In this document: positions 7,080 through 14,440 of the stretch, piece by piece | How the letters are laid out: the number at the start of each line of letters is the position of its first letter | Position numbering within the stretch: the stretch's first letter is position 1 | The notes under the pieces: generated by a model | What the model saw: only the letters and a program-made list of their open reading frames with translations | The model's database searches: none | Told to the model about the DNA's origin: nothing | Assembly: GCF_003402235.1 (NCBI RefSeq) | Contig: NZ_QEWO01000002.1 | Location: 1-64,000, forward strand | Direction: 5' to 3' | Source of the DNA: Parahaliea mediterranea | Lineage (GTDB): Bacteria; Pseudomonadota; Gammaproteobacteria; Pseudomonadales; Halieaceae | Length of the DNA stretch: 64,000 nt | Program-made: the position numbers and the translations under genes

Positions 7080-7271
7080 ATGAGCGATGACAGCCACTAC
7101 ACCCGCATCAAGGCTTTGGAGGCCAAGGTAACCGAGGCCAGCACCATGGACGAGCGCCGCGAAGCCCGCCAGCAGCTGTACCAGACACTGGTGGACTGCA
7201 TCGGCACCAAGGACAAGAGCCCCACCAAACAAATGGCGCTGGCCCGATTGCGGCGGCGGTATCTGGACTGA
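7080..7271 (+). CDS. Small acidic/helical protein of unknown function
   Basis: The product has 63 residues, nearly all predicted helix (KALEAKVTEASTMDERREAR and onward). The ATG at 7080 is preferred because GGAGGTAATCACC immediately precedes it. It lies 5 bases after the SNase stop, so the HNH-SNase-small protein trio looks like one operon. Possibly a partner or inhibitor of the nucleases; no family is recognised. Confidence 0.55.
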   Translation: MSDDSHYTRIKALEAKVTEASTMDERREARQQLYQTLVDCIGTKDKSPTKQMALARLRRRYLD

Positions 7272-7283
7272 GCCTGCTCACGT

Positions 7284-8129
7284 CTACCGTTTCGGGTACG
7301 GCTTTGACGTGTAACGCAATGCCGCCCTCAACGCCCGTTGTTCTCGCTTGTCCCCTTCCAGCCTGCAATACGTGTGCTTTCCCTTTGTGGGCACAATCTC
7401 ATAGCCCGCCCTTCGAGCCTCGCCAAACGTAGCGGGGTTACTGCCAAACCGCTGAAGCGCTGTGCCATGACGCAGTATCCTTTCTGATAAGTAGTTAGCC
7501 ACATCGCCGGGCTCTACCCACGGTGGCCGTAGCAAGTACCGCGCCGATGAGCGACCGAGGTTCTGGCCAAGGTACAGCCAGTTCGTCGCCTGATACACCG
7601 TGCCTATCTCACCGGCCATGGGGTCGGCATACGCCAGAAACACTCGCCAGCCATGTTCGGCGGCTGCCCGCTTGCAGGCCCGGGCTATCAAATACGATGC
7701 CGCGTGCTCGTGTGCCCAGTGCACGCAGGCACCGCGTTCCAGCAGAATCACCTTATCTGCATTCCGTTTGCCGCAAACGTGGCTGGAGTGGGTATGCAAA
7801 GGCTTGCCGAACGACGACACACCCAGTAACTCCCCTGCCCCATCCACCAGCCCATACGTCGCTTGCGGTTTACCGGGATTGCCCAGCCACTCGTACTGGC
7901 GGATCAGATCAGCGGCGTCCTTGCTGCTGACCACTTGCACCGTGCAGCCATGCAGTGATGTCTGGCGGGGGCGGCCATCGTCCTGTGCCTGTCGCACCTG
8001 CCACTGGTGGGCAGGAATTGTCGCGGGACGCTGGCGGTACGCCTTCTGCTTGCAGGCGGCAGAGCAGTATTTCGCGGTTCTGCGGAGTGCCTGAAACGGG
8101 TTTCCGCACTCAAGACAATTGGCCGACAT
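7284..8129 (-). CDS. Zinc-finger plus Mom-like DNA-modification protein
   Basis: The product has 281 residues. Residues 5-32 form a treble-clef zinc finger (CLECGNPF ... YCSAACKQKAYR). The main body resembles the phage Mom family (GNAT-like fold), with a CxxxWAxxHAxSYLIxxA helix and YADPMAGEIGTVYQATNWLY, the (A/S)DP-G-x-G-x-(I/V)YQA-NW-YLG pattern I associate with Mom. Mom of phage Mu modifies adenine and protects phage DNA from restriction. If right, this gene protects the element much as ArdA would. The family call rests on motif memory and needs a profile search. The start has AAGG at a proper distance, partly hidden in a hairpin (8138-8165). Confidence 0.5.
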   Translation of the reverse strand: MSANCLECGNPFQALRRTAKYCSAACKQKAYRQRPATIPAHQWQVRQAQDDGRPRQTSLHGCTVQVVSSKDAADLIRQYEWLGNPGKPQATYGLVDGAGELLGVSSFGKPLHTHSSHVCGKRNADKVILLERGACVHWAHEHAASYLIARACKRAAAEHGWRVFLAYADPMAGEIGTVYQATNWLYLGQNLGRSSARYLLRPPWVEPGDVANYLSERILRHGTALQRFGSNPATFGEARRAGYEIVPTKGKHTYCRLEGDKREQRALRAALRYTSKPYPKR

Positions 8130-8137
8130 CGGGTGCC

Positions 8138-8165
8138 TTAGCGTAACGGGGGAGCGTTACGCTAA
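8138..8165 (-). promoter_or_regulatory. 11-bp perfect inverted repeat masking the start of the Mom-like gene
   Basis: TTAGCGTAACG (8138-8148) and CGTTACGCTAA (8155-8165) form a perfect 11-bp stem with a 6-base loop. In the minus-strand mRNA the 3' arm ends in the TAA of the TAAGG ribosome site, 8 bases before the start codon at 8129. It could be an operator, a translation-blocking hairpin, or both. Confidence 0.65.
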
Positions 8166-8210
8166 CCGGCGATTTATGCGCGGGTCAAGACATTCCAAAA
8201 GATATTTTTT

Positions 8211-8252
8211 ATGTAACGCGCTGTCACGTGTAACACGTGTCGTAACGTGTCA
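8211..8252. promoter_or_regulatory. GTAACG-rich operator cluster
   Basis: CACGTGT-A-ACACGTG (8225-8239) is a perfect 7-bp inverted repeat. Flanking it are TGTAACGCG (8212-8220) and GTAACGTGT (8242-8250), which repeat the GTAACG core found in the inverted repeat at 8138-8165. Several related sites upstream of one start suggest cooperative regulator binding. Confidence 0.5.
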
Positions 8253-8339
8253 AACGCTACAAATATAGGGGTTATAGGCGTTTTCAATTTGCGCTATATC
8301 TAAGTGCTTACTGGTAACTGGGACACTTTCCTAACCACC

Positions 8340-9287
8340 CTACTCTGCCAGCTCTGGCCACCGCTCCAGCACGGTCTCCAATGAGTCCAAGCCCAGCGCC
8401 TCCAGCTCCACCCGCAGTTTTGCCAGCGCCGTCGCCTCAATCTGGCGGATGCGTTCACGTGATAATACCCGAGGCGTATCACCGTCGCGGTACAGGGCTT
8501 GGGCCACGGCTTCCAGCGACATGGCGGGCTCAAGGTCCGCCCCTGCCACTTGCAGGTGGCGGTGCCTGATTTTTCCGGTGTTGCGGTTGATCTTGGCACG
8601 GCCACGGCGCGGGGGTGGGATCGTCACTGTGAGGAGCCCGGGCAGCACCTCGGTGAGCCACGGATCGTCGGCGGGTTCCGGGGCCGGTTCGTGCCCGGGG
8701 CTGGGGGCAAAGGCCACGGACAGGTCCAGCCCGCCCGGGCCTACCTGTAACTGGTTAATGGCAAGGTCCGGTATGTGGGTCTCGCTGGCCGCCGTGCGCT
8801 CTTCCCGCTGTCGCAGCTCCGCCAGTGCCGACCCACCCAGCAGCATCGACCGTAGCGGCTGGGTGCTTGTCCACGGCAGGTAGCTGTTCAGGAAATTGTG
8901 CAAGTAGGTGGTAGCGGCGGTGATGGCGCGGGCGGCCAAGGCGTCGGTGCGCTCGGTCGTGAACTGGAGTGACAGCTGGAGACCATGGACATGGACCATC
9001 AACAGCGGGCCGGGATCATCGGGCAGTGCGATGGCCAGCGCGATCTTGCCGGGCTCGGAATCCCGCATCACGTGTATCAGCGCCGGAAGCCGGTACAGGC
9101 TGTTCCACAACTGGAGAGCCTGCTGGCGCTCCTGCTCCAGCTGCGGGGCCCGGTGGGGTGCCAGCGCCACCACCTCGGCGGCCGGGGTGGTGGCGGGGGC
9201 AGTGAGGGCTTGGCGGGGGTTGGGCAGGGTCTCATTGGCGACCGCGTTGCCCCGGGTCTGGAACATCAGGACTTGGTGCTCAGCCAT
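8340..9287 (-). CDS. Protein ending in a sigma-70 region 4-like domain
   Basis: The product has 315 residues from the ATG at 9287. The last 60 read MSLEAVAQALYRDG, then RVLSRERIRQIEATALAKLR, which is the helix-turn-helix of sigma-70 region 4 (sRERIRQIExxALxKLR). The N-terminal 230 residues do not resemble sigma regions 2 or 3 and are not recognised; they hold a beta-rich HVHGLQLSLQF segment and an acidic Pro-rich linker. It could be an anti-host or element-specific transcription factor that uses the region 4 fold to touch RNA polymerase or -35 DNA. Its start overlaps the preceding minus-strand gene by 8 bases. Confidence 0.55.
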   Translation of the reverse strand: MAEHQVLMFQTRGNAVANETLPNPRQALTAPATTPAAEVVALAPHRAPQLEQERQQALQLWNSLYRLPALIHVMRDSEPGKIALAIALPDDPGPLLMVHVHGLQLSLQFTTERTDALAARAITAATTYLHNFLNSYLPWTSTQPLRSMLLGGSALAELRQREERTAASETHIPDLAINQLQVGPGGLDLSVAFAPSPGHEPAPEPADDPWLTEVLPGLLTVTIPPPRRGRAKINRNTGKIRHRHLQVAGADLEPAMSLEAVAQALYRDGDTPRVLSRERIRQIEATALAKLRVELEALGLDSLETVLERWPELAE

Positions 9288-10059
9288 CGGTGGGGTCTCC
9301 CGCATCGCTGTCGTCGCCGTCGTGGGCGTCCAGTGTAGCAGCGGTGTCAAACGTGCTATCGGCCCCGTACAGCCACGCTGAGGTGTCCGGGCACAGGATG
9401 GGCTGCCACGGCCTGCACAGGGCCTGTAGCGCCCGCAGATCAGCGGTGGGCAGGTTGTCAGGGCTGCTGACGTGCACCTGCAACCAGAACGCCGGGGGCT
9501 CATCAGCAGCGACCTGACGGTAAGGCACCGGGCGTCCCTCGGCGGTGAGCCGGGGCACGAGGCACAGCGTCAGTTGCAGCGCAGTCACTTCGTTATCATC
9601 CACATACAGGGCGCGGTGCCCACCTTCGTGGGTCTGGTTGGGTACCCGCTGTCGCAGGGCCTCCGCGAGTTGCCGCATCAATGCCGGGCGCGTCTCAGGG
9701 TGGTGCAGAGACCGTAGGGCGGTGTCGATGTCGTTGAGGCTCGGTGGTGTGTAGGGTGCGATCACGGCCAGCGCATCGAACAGGTCTAGGGACTGTGGGC
9801 CGCCCCAGATGCCAAGAAAGTGGCGGCACATCCGGGCGACATCGGTGCTGACGGCATGGGGCGGGGGCAGGATGTCATAGCCAGCCGGGGTGTTGAGGAC
9901 CACCAACCCATTGTGAAACTCCACGCGGCCCGGGAGCACATCAAACGCGCCCTCCCCGGCTTGTTGCAGGCTCAGCGCCAGCGAACCGACCGGGGTGTCG
10001 GTGTCCTGACGGTCGGCGTCGGGGACGTGCGCGTTCGCATCGGGGATCGGCGGGCTCAT
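9280..10059 (-). CDS. Unknown protein upstream of the sigma-like gene
   Basis: The product has 259 residues with an acidic Asp-rich end (DAHDGDDSDAGDPTDG). The middle contains LQLTLCLVPRLTAEGRPVPY and FWLQVHVSS, which echo the HVHGLQLSLQF segment of the next protein, so the two could be distant relatives or partners. The overlap with the sigma-like gene indicates co-translation. AAGGAG sits 8 bases upstream of the start. Confidence 0.55.
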   Translation of the reverse strand: MSPPIPDANAHVPDADRQDTDTPVGSLALSLQQAGEGAFDVLPGRVEFHNGLVVLNTPAGYDILPPPHAVSTDVARMCRHFLGIWGGPQSLDLFDALAVIAPYTPPSLNDIDTALRSLHHPETRPALMRQLAEALRQRVPNQTHEGGHRALYVDDNEVTALQLTLCLVPRLTAEGRPVPYRQVAADEPPAFWLQVHVSSPDNLPTADLRALQALCRPWQPILCPDTSAWLYGADSTFDTAATLDAHDGDDSDAGDPTDG

Positions 10060-10111
10060 GTGGTGTTCTCCTTGGTGCTGACAGCTTAGGTGCAGCGGCC
10101 GGGGTCCGGGC

Positions 10112-10633
10112 TCAGTAGCCGGTCATGGTGTCGGCGGGCACACCGAACGCCCGGGTATCCTGATCGACCAGCTGGCAGGCTTCTTCCCAGAGCGAGTCGG
10201 CCACCTTGGCGGCTTGCGCAGGCGACATCGGCTGACCGTTGTTGGGATGGCGGTTGCTGTTGTTGCCGGGCCGGTAAGCGTCACTGGCTTTGTAGATGTT
10301 CAACAAGGCCACATTGTCGGAAGCCGCTGTACTGCGCACCATGGATTTCACACCGTCGCCTTGCTGATCAACCCATGCCCAGAATGCCGGGTCTTTCTGG
10401 ATCGTCTGGTAGTCCGGGTGGACTGCGCTGAACGCGGCCAGCTGGGTCGCACGGTACTCCGCCATTTCCTGCTGCTGCAATCGCGTGATCGGCTCGCGCA
10501 GTTCCGCCAGTTGCGAATCGAGTTTGCCGGATAGCTCGTTGGTCCGCTGCACCATCAACTGCTCCATGGCGTTATACACCTCGGGAAAATCCTCTTGGAA
10601 CATTTTGAGGTCAACTTGATTGGTGTCTGCCAT
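10112..10633 (-). CDS. Coiled-coil protein resembling phage scaffold-type proteins
   Basis: The product has 173 residues. Residues 20-60 are predicted coiled coil. Then AAFSAVHPDYQTIQKDPAFW and an (L/V)xxxxAxxD-xxLLxxYK pattern follow, which resembles the C-terminal part of scaffold or head-assembly proteins of some podo- and siphoviruses (HPDW...F..Wl...D...l..yk). The match is from memory and short. If right, it is one of very few virion-linked traces in the element. Confidence 0.35.
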   Translation of the reverse strand: MADTNQVDLKMFQEDFPEVYNAMEQLMVQRTNELSGKLDSQLAELREPITRLQQQEMAEYRATQLAAFSAVHPDYQTIQKDPAFWAWVDQQGDGVKSMVRSTAASDNVALLNIYKASDAYRPGNNSNRHPNNGQPMSPAQAAKVADSLWEEACQLVDQDTRAFGVPADTMTGY

Positions 10634-10686
10634 GGTGATGTCCTCTGTTCAGGGTCGTAGGTGGGCGGCCAGTACTGGGGATGGAG

Positions 10687-11088
10687 TTAACCTGTTAATC
10701 CCAACCGTCTGCGCAAGGCATCGGTCTGGGCGTCATCGGCCAACTGCTGCTCGGCATCAAACTCCGCCATCATTTCATCCACCGAAGCATCCCGCGCATG
10801 GGCCGTGGCGGCGAACATTTCCGCATTGCCACGGGGAATGCTCAGCTCGCGCTGGACGGCATCGGCATGTTCCCTGACCAGATCGGGCAGGTGGTTCTGC
10901 GCAAAGCTATTGCCAGCGGCCACCCGCAGCACGCGGTCCGCCACCTGCCGCTGGCCGGGGGTTAGGGCCTCATAACGCGAACGGTCGGCGTGATCCAGCC
11001 GGGCCTGCACGGCGGACTCAATGGCGTTGAGCAAGTCGGCGTCTTCAGGTGCGAGCCGCGCAGGGCTGGCGGATGTCATGGGGTTCAT
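10687..11088 (-). CDS. Helical protein of unknown function
   Basis: The product has 133 residues, mostly Ala-rich helix, ending DALRRRLGLTG. The start at 11088 overlaps the stop of the upstream gene as ATGA, so the pair is coupled. No family is recognised. The series 11702 to 10112 looks like one transcription unit. Confidence 0.5.
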   Translation of the reverse strand: MNPMTSASPARLAPEDADLLNAIESAVQARLDHADRSRYEALTPGQRQVADRVLRVAAGNSFAQNHLPDLVREHADAVQRELSIPRGNAEMFAATAHARDASVDEMMAEFDAEQQLADDAQTDALRRRLGLTG

Positions 11089-11702
11089 GCGGCGGACTCC
11101 GGTTGCTGGGTGTTTGGTGTTTGCGGTGACGGGGCCGGGGCGTCGGGTGCCGGGTTGCTGGCCATGGACAGGGCTGCCACGGCATGGCGCACCCGAACCA
11201 GCAACGGTTTCCACCGCTGTGGACCATTCGGCTCGCGCAGGAAGCGGGCGTTCGTGGCCACGATCAGGGCATCCATCAGGGATGATGGGAACGCAGGTTC
11301 TGCCAGCGTACTGGTCAGCAGCTGGGCAATCTGGTCCGGGCCATCGGGTTGGGCTGCGAGGTGCCGGATGGCGACGCGGAAACTGGACTGCTGGCGCTGG
11401 GTTTCCCGGGTGTCGGCAACATCCGGCATCAACTGTTTGAGGGCTGCGGCGATGGACAGGCCCGCGTCGATAGCCGCCTGCCACTCGACTTCAAGGCCCC
11501 GCTCGGCCGCCATCTGGCCGTAGCGAATCCGCTGGGCCGCCAGCTCGTGGCTGACGTTCTCGGCCTCGGCCAACTCGCGGACGGTGGGTGCAGTGTCGCC
11601 AGCGGGGGTAGCGTCGGCGTCGAAAGCGGAAGACTGGGCTTCACGCCGCACGGCGTTGGCCCGGGCGCGGTTCTCAAAATGACGACGGCGTGATCGTCCC
11701 AT
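11085..11702 (-). CDS. Unknown protein with basic N-terminus
   Basis: The product has 205 residues. It starts MGRSRRRHFENRARANAVRR, then has an HTH-like stretch near residues 40-65 (TVRELAEAENVSHELAAQRI) and an Ala/Pro-rich tail. The HTH-like stretch suggests a DNA-binding, perhaps packaging or partition-type role, but nothing specific is recognised. A diverged leader (CTGTTCAGGAGTT at 11708-11720) precedes the start. Confidence 0.5.
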   Translation of the reverse strand: MGRSRRRHFENRARANAVRREAQSSAFDADATPAGDTAPTVRELAEAENVSHELAAQRIRYGQMAAERGLEVEWQAAIDAGLSIAAALKQLMPDVADTRETQRQQSSFRVAIRHLAAQPDGPDQIAQLLTSTLAEPAFPSSLMDALIVATNARFLREPNGPQRWKPLLVRVRHAVAALSMASNPAPDAPAPSPQTPNTQQPESAA

Positions 11703-12213
11703 GTGCGAACTCCTGAACAGCAGGTGACAACAGTAACGTGTGTCATTGCAGGTCAGAAGCCGCTGGAACCATCATCGCCAGACAACCCCACCTATGCCCA
11801 CATCCGAACCGCAAGTAATCCTGTCTACGGTCCGGGCGCAGGGGCAACTGGCGAAAAGTCTGGACCTGAGCGGGGGCCCTGTCAACCAGTTTTTTCTGAG
11901 TAGAAGCGCCACGAAACCCTATAAATACAGGTGTTTTGTGACATCACGTTACAAGTTCTGAGTGGTTTCCAATAGCCATGGAAAGGGTTTGTTGTGTCCA
12001 GCACATGGGCAGGAAATGTGGACGCTAAAACAGGAGGCATGGACAGGGGCTTATAGCGTCCAGCACATGGAAAGGGAGCTATGAAGCATGAGACGTGGAC
12101 AGGCGCTTTATCTGCATCGCTATAAAACATTGGGCATGGACAGACTGTTACCACTGGTCACACTCAATTTCGCCCTGAAACACGACAAAATGTGTGAAGG
12201 GGATAACCCCTAC
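11703..12213. other. Gene-free region with short repeats
   Basis: No credible gene. TCCAGCACATGG occurs twice (11997-12008 and 12059-12070), each time with a facing TGGACAG nearby (12040, 12096, 12137). An imperfect palindrome (AAACCC ... TACAGG ... GTTT, 11914-11936) resembles the better one at 12368-12390. GGGGATAACCCC (12199-12210) is a hairpin adjoining the 36-bp repeat. The region looks regulatory or origin-like. Confidence 0.45.
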
Positions 12214-12249
12214 CCCCCGCCCCGCGCCCGATTGCCGCCCTCCGGGGGT
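12214..12249. repeat. 36-bp direct repeat, left copy
   Basis: It is identical over 36 bases to 17221-17256 and in the same orientation. It starts with five C and ends with five G plus T, with the core CGCGCCCGATTGCCGCCC. The flanking bases differ on both sides. The pair brackets about 5 kb. Confidence 0.85.
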
Positions 12250-12367
12250 TAGGGGGTGGGGTACCTGCTTCGGTTTCCGGCTGAAACGAACAAAAAAGTC
12301 CGAAATACGAAAAATTCAGACCTGCCGGCTACTCCTAAGCTCTTATGAGAAACACAGGAGTCGCCTC

Positions 12368-12390
12368 AAACCCCTGTATTTACAGGGTTT
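12368..12390. repeat. Palindrome
   Basis: AAACCCCTGTA faces TACAGGGTTT with one bulged C. A weaker relative lies at 11914-11936. It lies 24 bases upstream of the -35 box of the promoter at 12414. Confidence 0.5.
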
Positions 12391-12413
12391 CCGCCGATCA
12401 CCGCCGAATCATC

Positions 12414-12443
12414 TTGACATTTAACATACGTTTACCGTAGTAT
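12414..12443 (+). promoter_or_regulatory. Sigma-70-type promoter
   Basis: TTGACA (12414-12419) and TAGTAT (12438-12443) are 18 bases apart. The same TAGTAT -10 box occurs at 4495. The start of transcription would be near 12450, about 560 bases before the next coding start. Confidence 0.65.
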
Positions 12444-12449
12444 TTATCG

Positions 12450-12990
12450 CGTCGCGGGGCACTCCGCCCCGTTCCGACATTCCAACACTCCCACCCTTGA
12501 TGCCGTGTAAGCCGTCGTGAGCGACGTTACGGCGGGAGTTTGTCTGGAGCTGGTACGGTGCCAGTTGAAACCGCCGGTCACCCGGAGCCACAGCACGTCG
12601 GAGCTGTCAATGGGCGAGCCTACTGGCGAGAGTGCGAGGTGACCCCGAATACCGGAGCAACAGTGTAAAGCACAGCAACGACCACCCGAACGGAATGCAG
12701 CTGTGATGCTACGCCCCGGCGATATGACACCCCGCACACCCACCACCCCACCTGACCTGCTACCAGCAATGACCCATAGCCCCGAGACCCGTCACTCCAC
12801 GCGACACGGTAGGGCCCGGCGAGCTGGCCAGTAATTCCTAGTGAATCGAGCGCCCGCGTAGCAGGCAGGCAACGCCGCATGGCCAGCGGCTGGACTATGG
12901 CCAGAGACCTGCCGGGATAGCACCCGGCGCGGTTTCTAGTGGGCTCTCGACTCGTGCTGAGTGCTCACCAGTAACCGATATTTTCACACT
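12450..12990 (+). ncRNA. Candidate large structured non-coding RNA
   Basis: No reading frame on the plus strand spans this part, yet it is dense in GC-rich inverted repeats. Examples: CGGGGC/GCCCCG (12455-12471); ACTCCC/GGGAGT (12487-12539) enclosing GCCGT/ACGGC and CGTCG/CGACG; CTGG/CCAG (12550-12564); GGTCACC/GGTGACC (12576-12644) enclosing ACAGC/GCTGT (12590-12607); GCCGC/GCGGC (12874-12890); GCCGGG/CCCGGC (12911-12928); GTGGGC/GCTCAC (12939-12968) enclosing ACTC/GAGT. A good promoter lies just upstream and a coding start just downstream. It does not show the conserved cores of RNase P RNA or tmRNA. It may be a stand-alone RNA or a very long leader of the gene at 13009. Confidence 0.5.
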
Positions 12991-13004
12991 GACTAGGAGT
13001 AATA
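12988..13004 (+). promoter_or_regulatory. Element leader motif
   Basis: ACTGACTAGGAGTAATA is 4 bases before the ATG at 13009, at the end of the structured region. Confidence 0.6.
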
Positions 13005-13008
13005 CCCC

Positions 13009-13194
13009 ATGAACCAATTTGATGCTGTAGGCATCGCGGAAGGCTGGATTGAAGCCGACAGCGAGGACCAAGTGATTGAAGCGTGGCAGGCCCTTGTTGA
13101 CACCGGCCTGTGCTGGCAGCTGCAAGGCTGGTTTGGCCGTACTGCCAGCCAGCTGATTGAGAACGGCATTGTGCAGCCCGCGCAAGCGCCGTAG
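13009..13194 (+). CDS. Small phage-type protein (LVDTGLxWQLQG family)
   Basis: The product has 61 residues. It contains EAWQALVDTGLCWQLQGWFG and RTASQLIENGIVQP, a pattern I recognise from a small uncharacterised protein common in many phages and plasmids (xLVDTGLAWQLQGxYGRTA). Its biochemical role is unknown. It is the first gene after the structured RNA and carries the element leader. Confidence 0.65.
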   Translation: MNQFDAVGIAEGWIEADSEDQVIEAWQALVDTGLCWQLQGWFGRTASQLIENGIVQPAQAP

Positions 13195-13206
13195 CGCCCT
13201 GAATCT

Positions 13207-13226
13207 AACCGTCTAGGAGCAACACC
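13207..13226 (+). promoter_or_regulatory. Element leader motif
   Basis: AACCGTCTAGGAGCAACACC precedes the ATG at 13228. Together with TGAATCT just upstream it nearly repeats the copy at 13558. Confidence 0.65.
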
Positions 13227-13227
13227 A

Positions 13228-13545
13228 ATGTCATTTTTCAAACGCGATCCCTTTGCTCACGAGTGGTGGGTTCGAGCGGAGATTGAGCGCCGGAAAACTT
13301 CACGCAAGCAAACCTATGCCGCCGCCGCTGTGGCCCACCTGCTGATTCTGCTCGTCTTCCCTATGGTCGGTTTTATCCACCTGATGCTGGCGAGCAAATG
13401 GGGCGTTGTCGTCGGCATCCTGCTCGCAATAGCCCTCTATGCGCTGGTCATGTTCTTTGGCACCCGCCGCCCCGGAGGGCTCACCCCCTACCAAGCGGGT
13501 CAAGCCCTCGGCCGATTTGTGCGCCGATTCAAGCGCAAGCGCTAA
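13228..13545 (+). CDS. Two-transmembrane-helix protein of unknown function
   Basis: The product has 105 residues. Basic N-terminal 30 residues, two hydrophobic helices (about 31-52 and 56-76), then a basic tail (RRFKRKR) place both ends in the cytoplasm. No family is recognised. It sits between the small phage-type protein and ArdA. Confidence 0.5.
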   Translation: MSFFKRDPFAHEWWVRAEIERRKTSRKQTYAAAAVAHLLILLVFPMVGFIHLMLASKWGVVVGILLAIALYALVMFFGTRRPGGLTPYQAGQALGRFVRRFKRKR

Positions 13546-13557
13546 CGCCATGAATCT

Positions 13558-13578
13558 AACTGCTTAGGAGTAGCAACC
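13558..13578 (+). promoter_or_regulatory. Element leader motif
   Basis: AACTGCTTAGGAGTAGCAAC is directly before the ATG at 13579. Confidence 0.7.
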
Positions 13579-14070
13579 ATGTCCCTGCAACTTTACGCCC
13601 AACCTTACGACCTCGACGCGGCCGGGTTCTATTTCTCCACCTTCGAGGAGTACGAATCAAAATCCGCTGACCTGCTGAACTGCCACGGGTACCCGGTGGA
13701 AGAGTTTGAAGTTCAATTCATCGACGGCCTTGAGGCCCCACCCATTGATCCCAACCAGTGCGAGCTGGAGGAATGGGTGGATTGCTACGACCAATATCAG
13801 GGGCTATCCCCGGAGGAAATCGTTGCTGTGAAGTGGTTAGTGGAGCGGGGTAAATCCTTCCGCGATGCTCTGGACCAGCATGGCGAAGTACAGGTGTTTC
13901 ACGGTAGCGCCAGCGACTATGCCACAGAACTGGTGCACGACTGTCATGACTTGCCCGACTTCGCCTTGCAGTATTTCGATTACGACAGCTTTGCCAATGA
14001 CCTGAAGTATGGGGGCGACGTGGAATGCCTTGGCAATGGCTACCTCGTCACGAACCCCCATGACTTCTAG
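13579..14070 (+). CDS. ardA: ArdA anti-restriction protein
   Basis: The product has 163 residues, the usual ArdA size, and very acidic as expected for a DNA mimic that occupies type I restriction enzymes. It shows the characteristic order: an EEFEVQFIDG strand early, SPEEIVAVKWLVERG in the middle, and YATELVHDCHDLPDFALQYF then DYDSFANDL near the end. It would protect the element on entry into a new host. It carries the shared leader and is co-oriented with its neighbours. Confidence 0.85.
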   Translation: MSLQLYAQPYDLDAAGFYFSTFEEYESKSADLLNCHGYPVEEFEVQFIDGLEAPPIDPNQCELEEWVDCYDQYQGLSPEEIVAVKWLVERGKSFRDALDQHGEVQVFHGSASDYATELVHDCHDLPDFALQYFDYDSFANDLKYGGDVECLGNGYLVTNPHDF

Positions 14071-14092
14071 CGCAGCTGTGGAGGCAATGACC

Positions 14093-14386
14093 ATGTACAC
14101 CTACAGCGAATTGATGGCGGAGTTCCGCCGTGCTGAGGATTGGCGCTACGACCCGTGGGGCTCTGCCATGTCCGTCCTGTTCGACCTGTGCGACAGGCTC
14201 TACCACCGTGATGGCGAAACCCCGGCTGAGTGGCACTACCAGCCCGGCATTTCCGGCCCGGCCCTTGAGCCGGATTCCTACTGGTTCGAGATTTTCCGCG
14301 ATACCAGCAGCGCCGTCCTGATCACCTTCGGCCACACCCTGCACCGCTATATCGAGCGGCTGCGGATGGCAGGCCGGGATTACTGA
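14093..14386 (+). CDS. Small acidic protein of unknown function
   Basis: The product has 97 residues from the ATG at 14093, which has GGAGG 9 bases upstream; ATG 14087 is the alternative. It is rich in Trp/Tyr and acidic residues. Being 22 bases after ardA it may also be a protein-interaction or anti-restriction factor, but that is only context. Confidence 0.5.
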   Translation: MYTYSELMAEFRRAEDWRYDPWGSAMSVLFDLCDRLYHRDGETPAEWHYQPGISGPALEPDSYWFEIFRDTSSAVLITFGHTLHRYIERLRMAGRDY

Positions 14387-14440
14387 CGGTTTTTAAAACT
14401 GTCGCTTTTAAGTATTTTCAACAAAACTCTGGAGACTGCT

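Noticed and set aside
12444-12880. Minus-strand frames within the structured region (86-100 codons)
   Set aside because: Two overlapping frames with no ribosome site or recognisable fold; base pairing explains the sequence better.
12414-12990. RNase P RNA, tmRNA or group II intron
   Set aside because: The conserved cores of the first two are absent, and there is no intron-encoded reverse transcriptase or domain V-like end.
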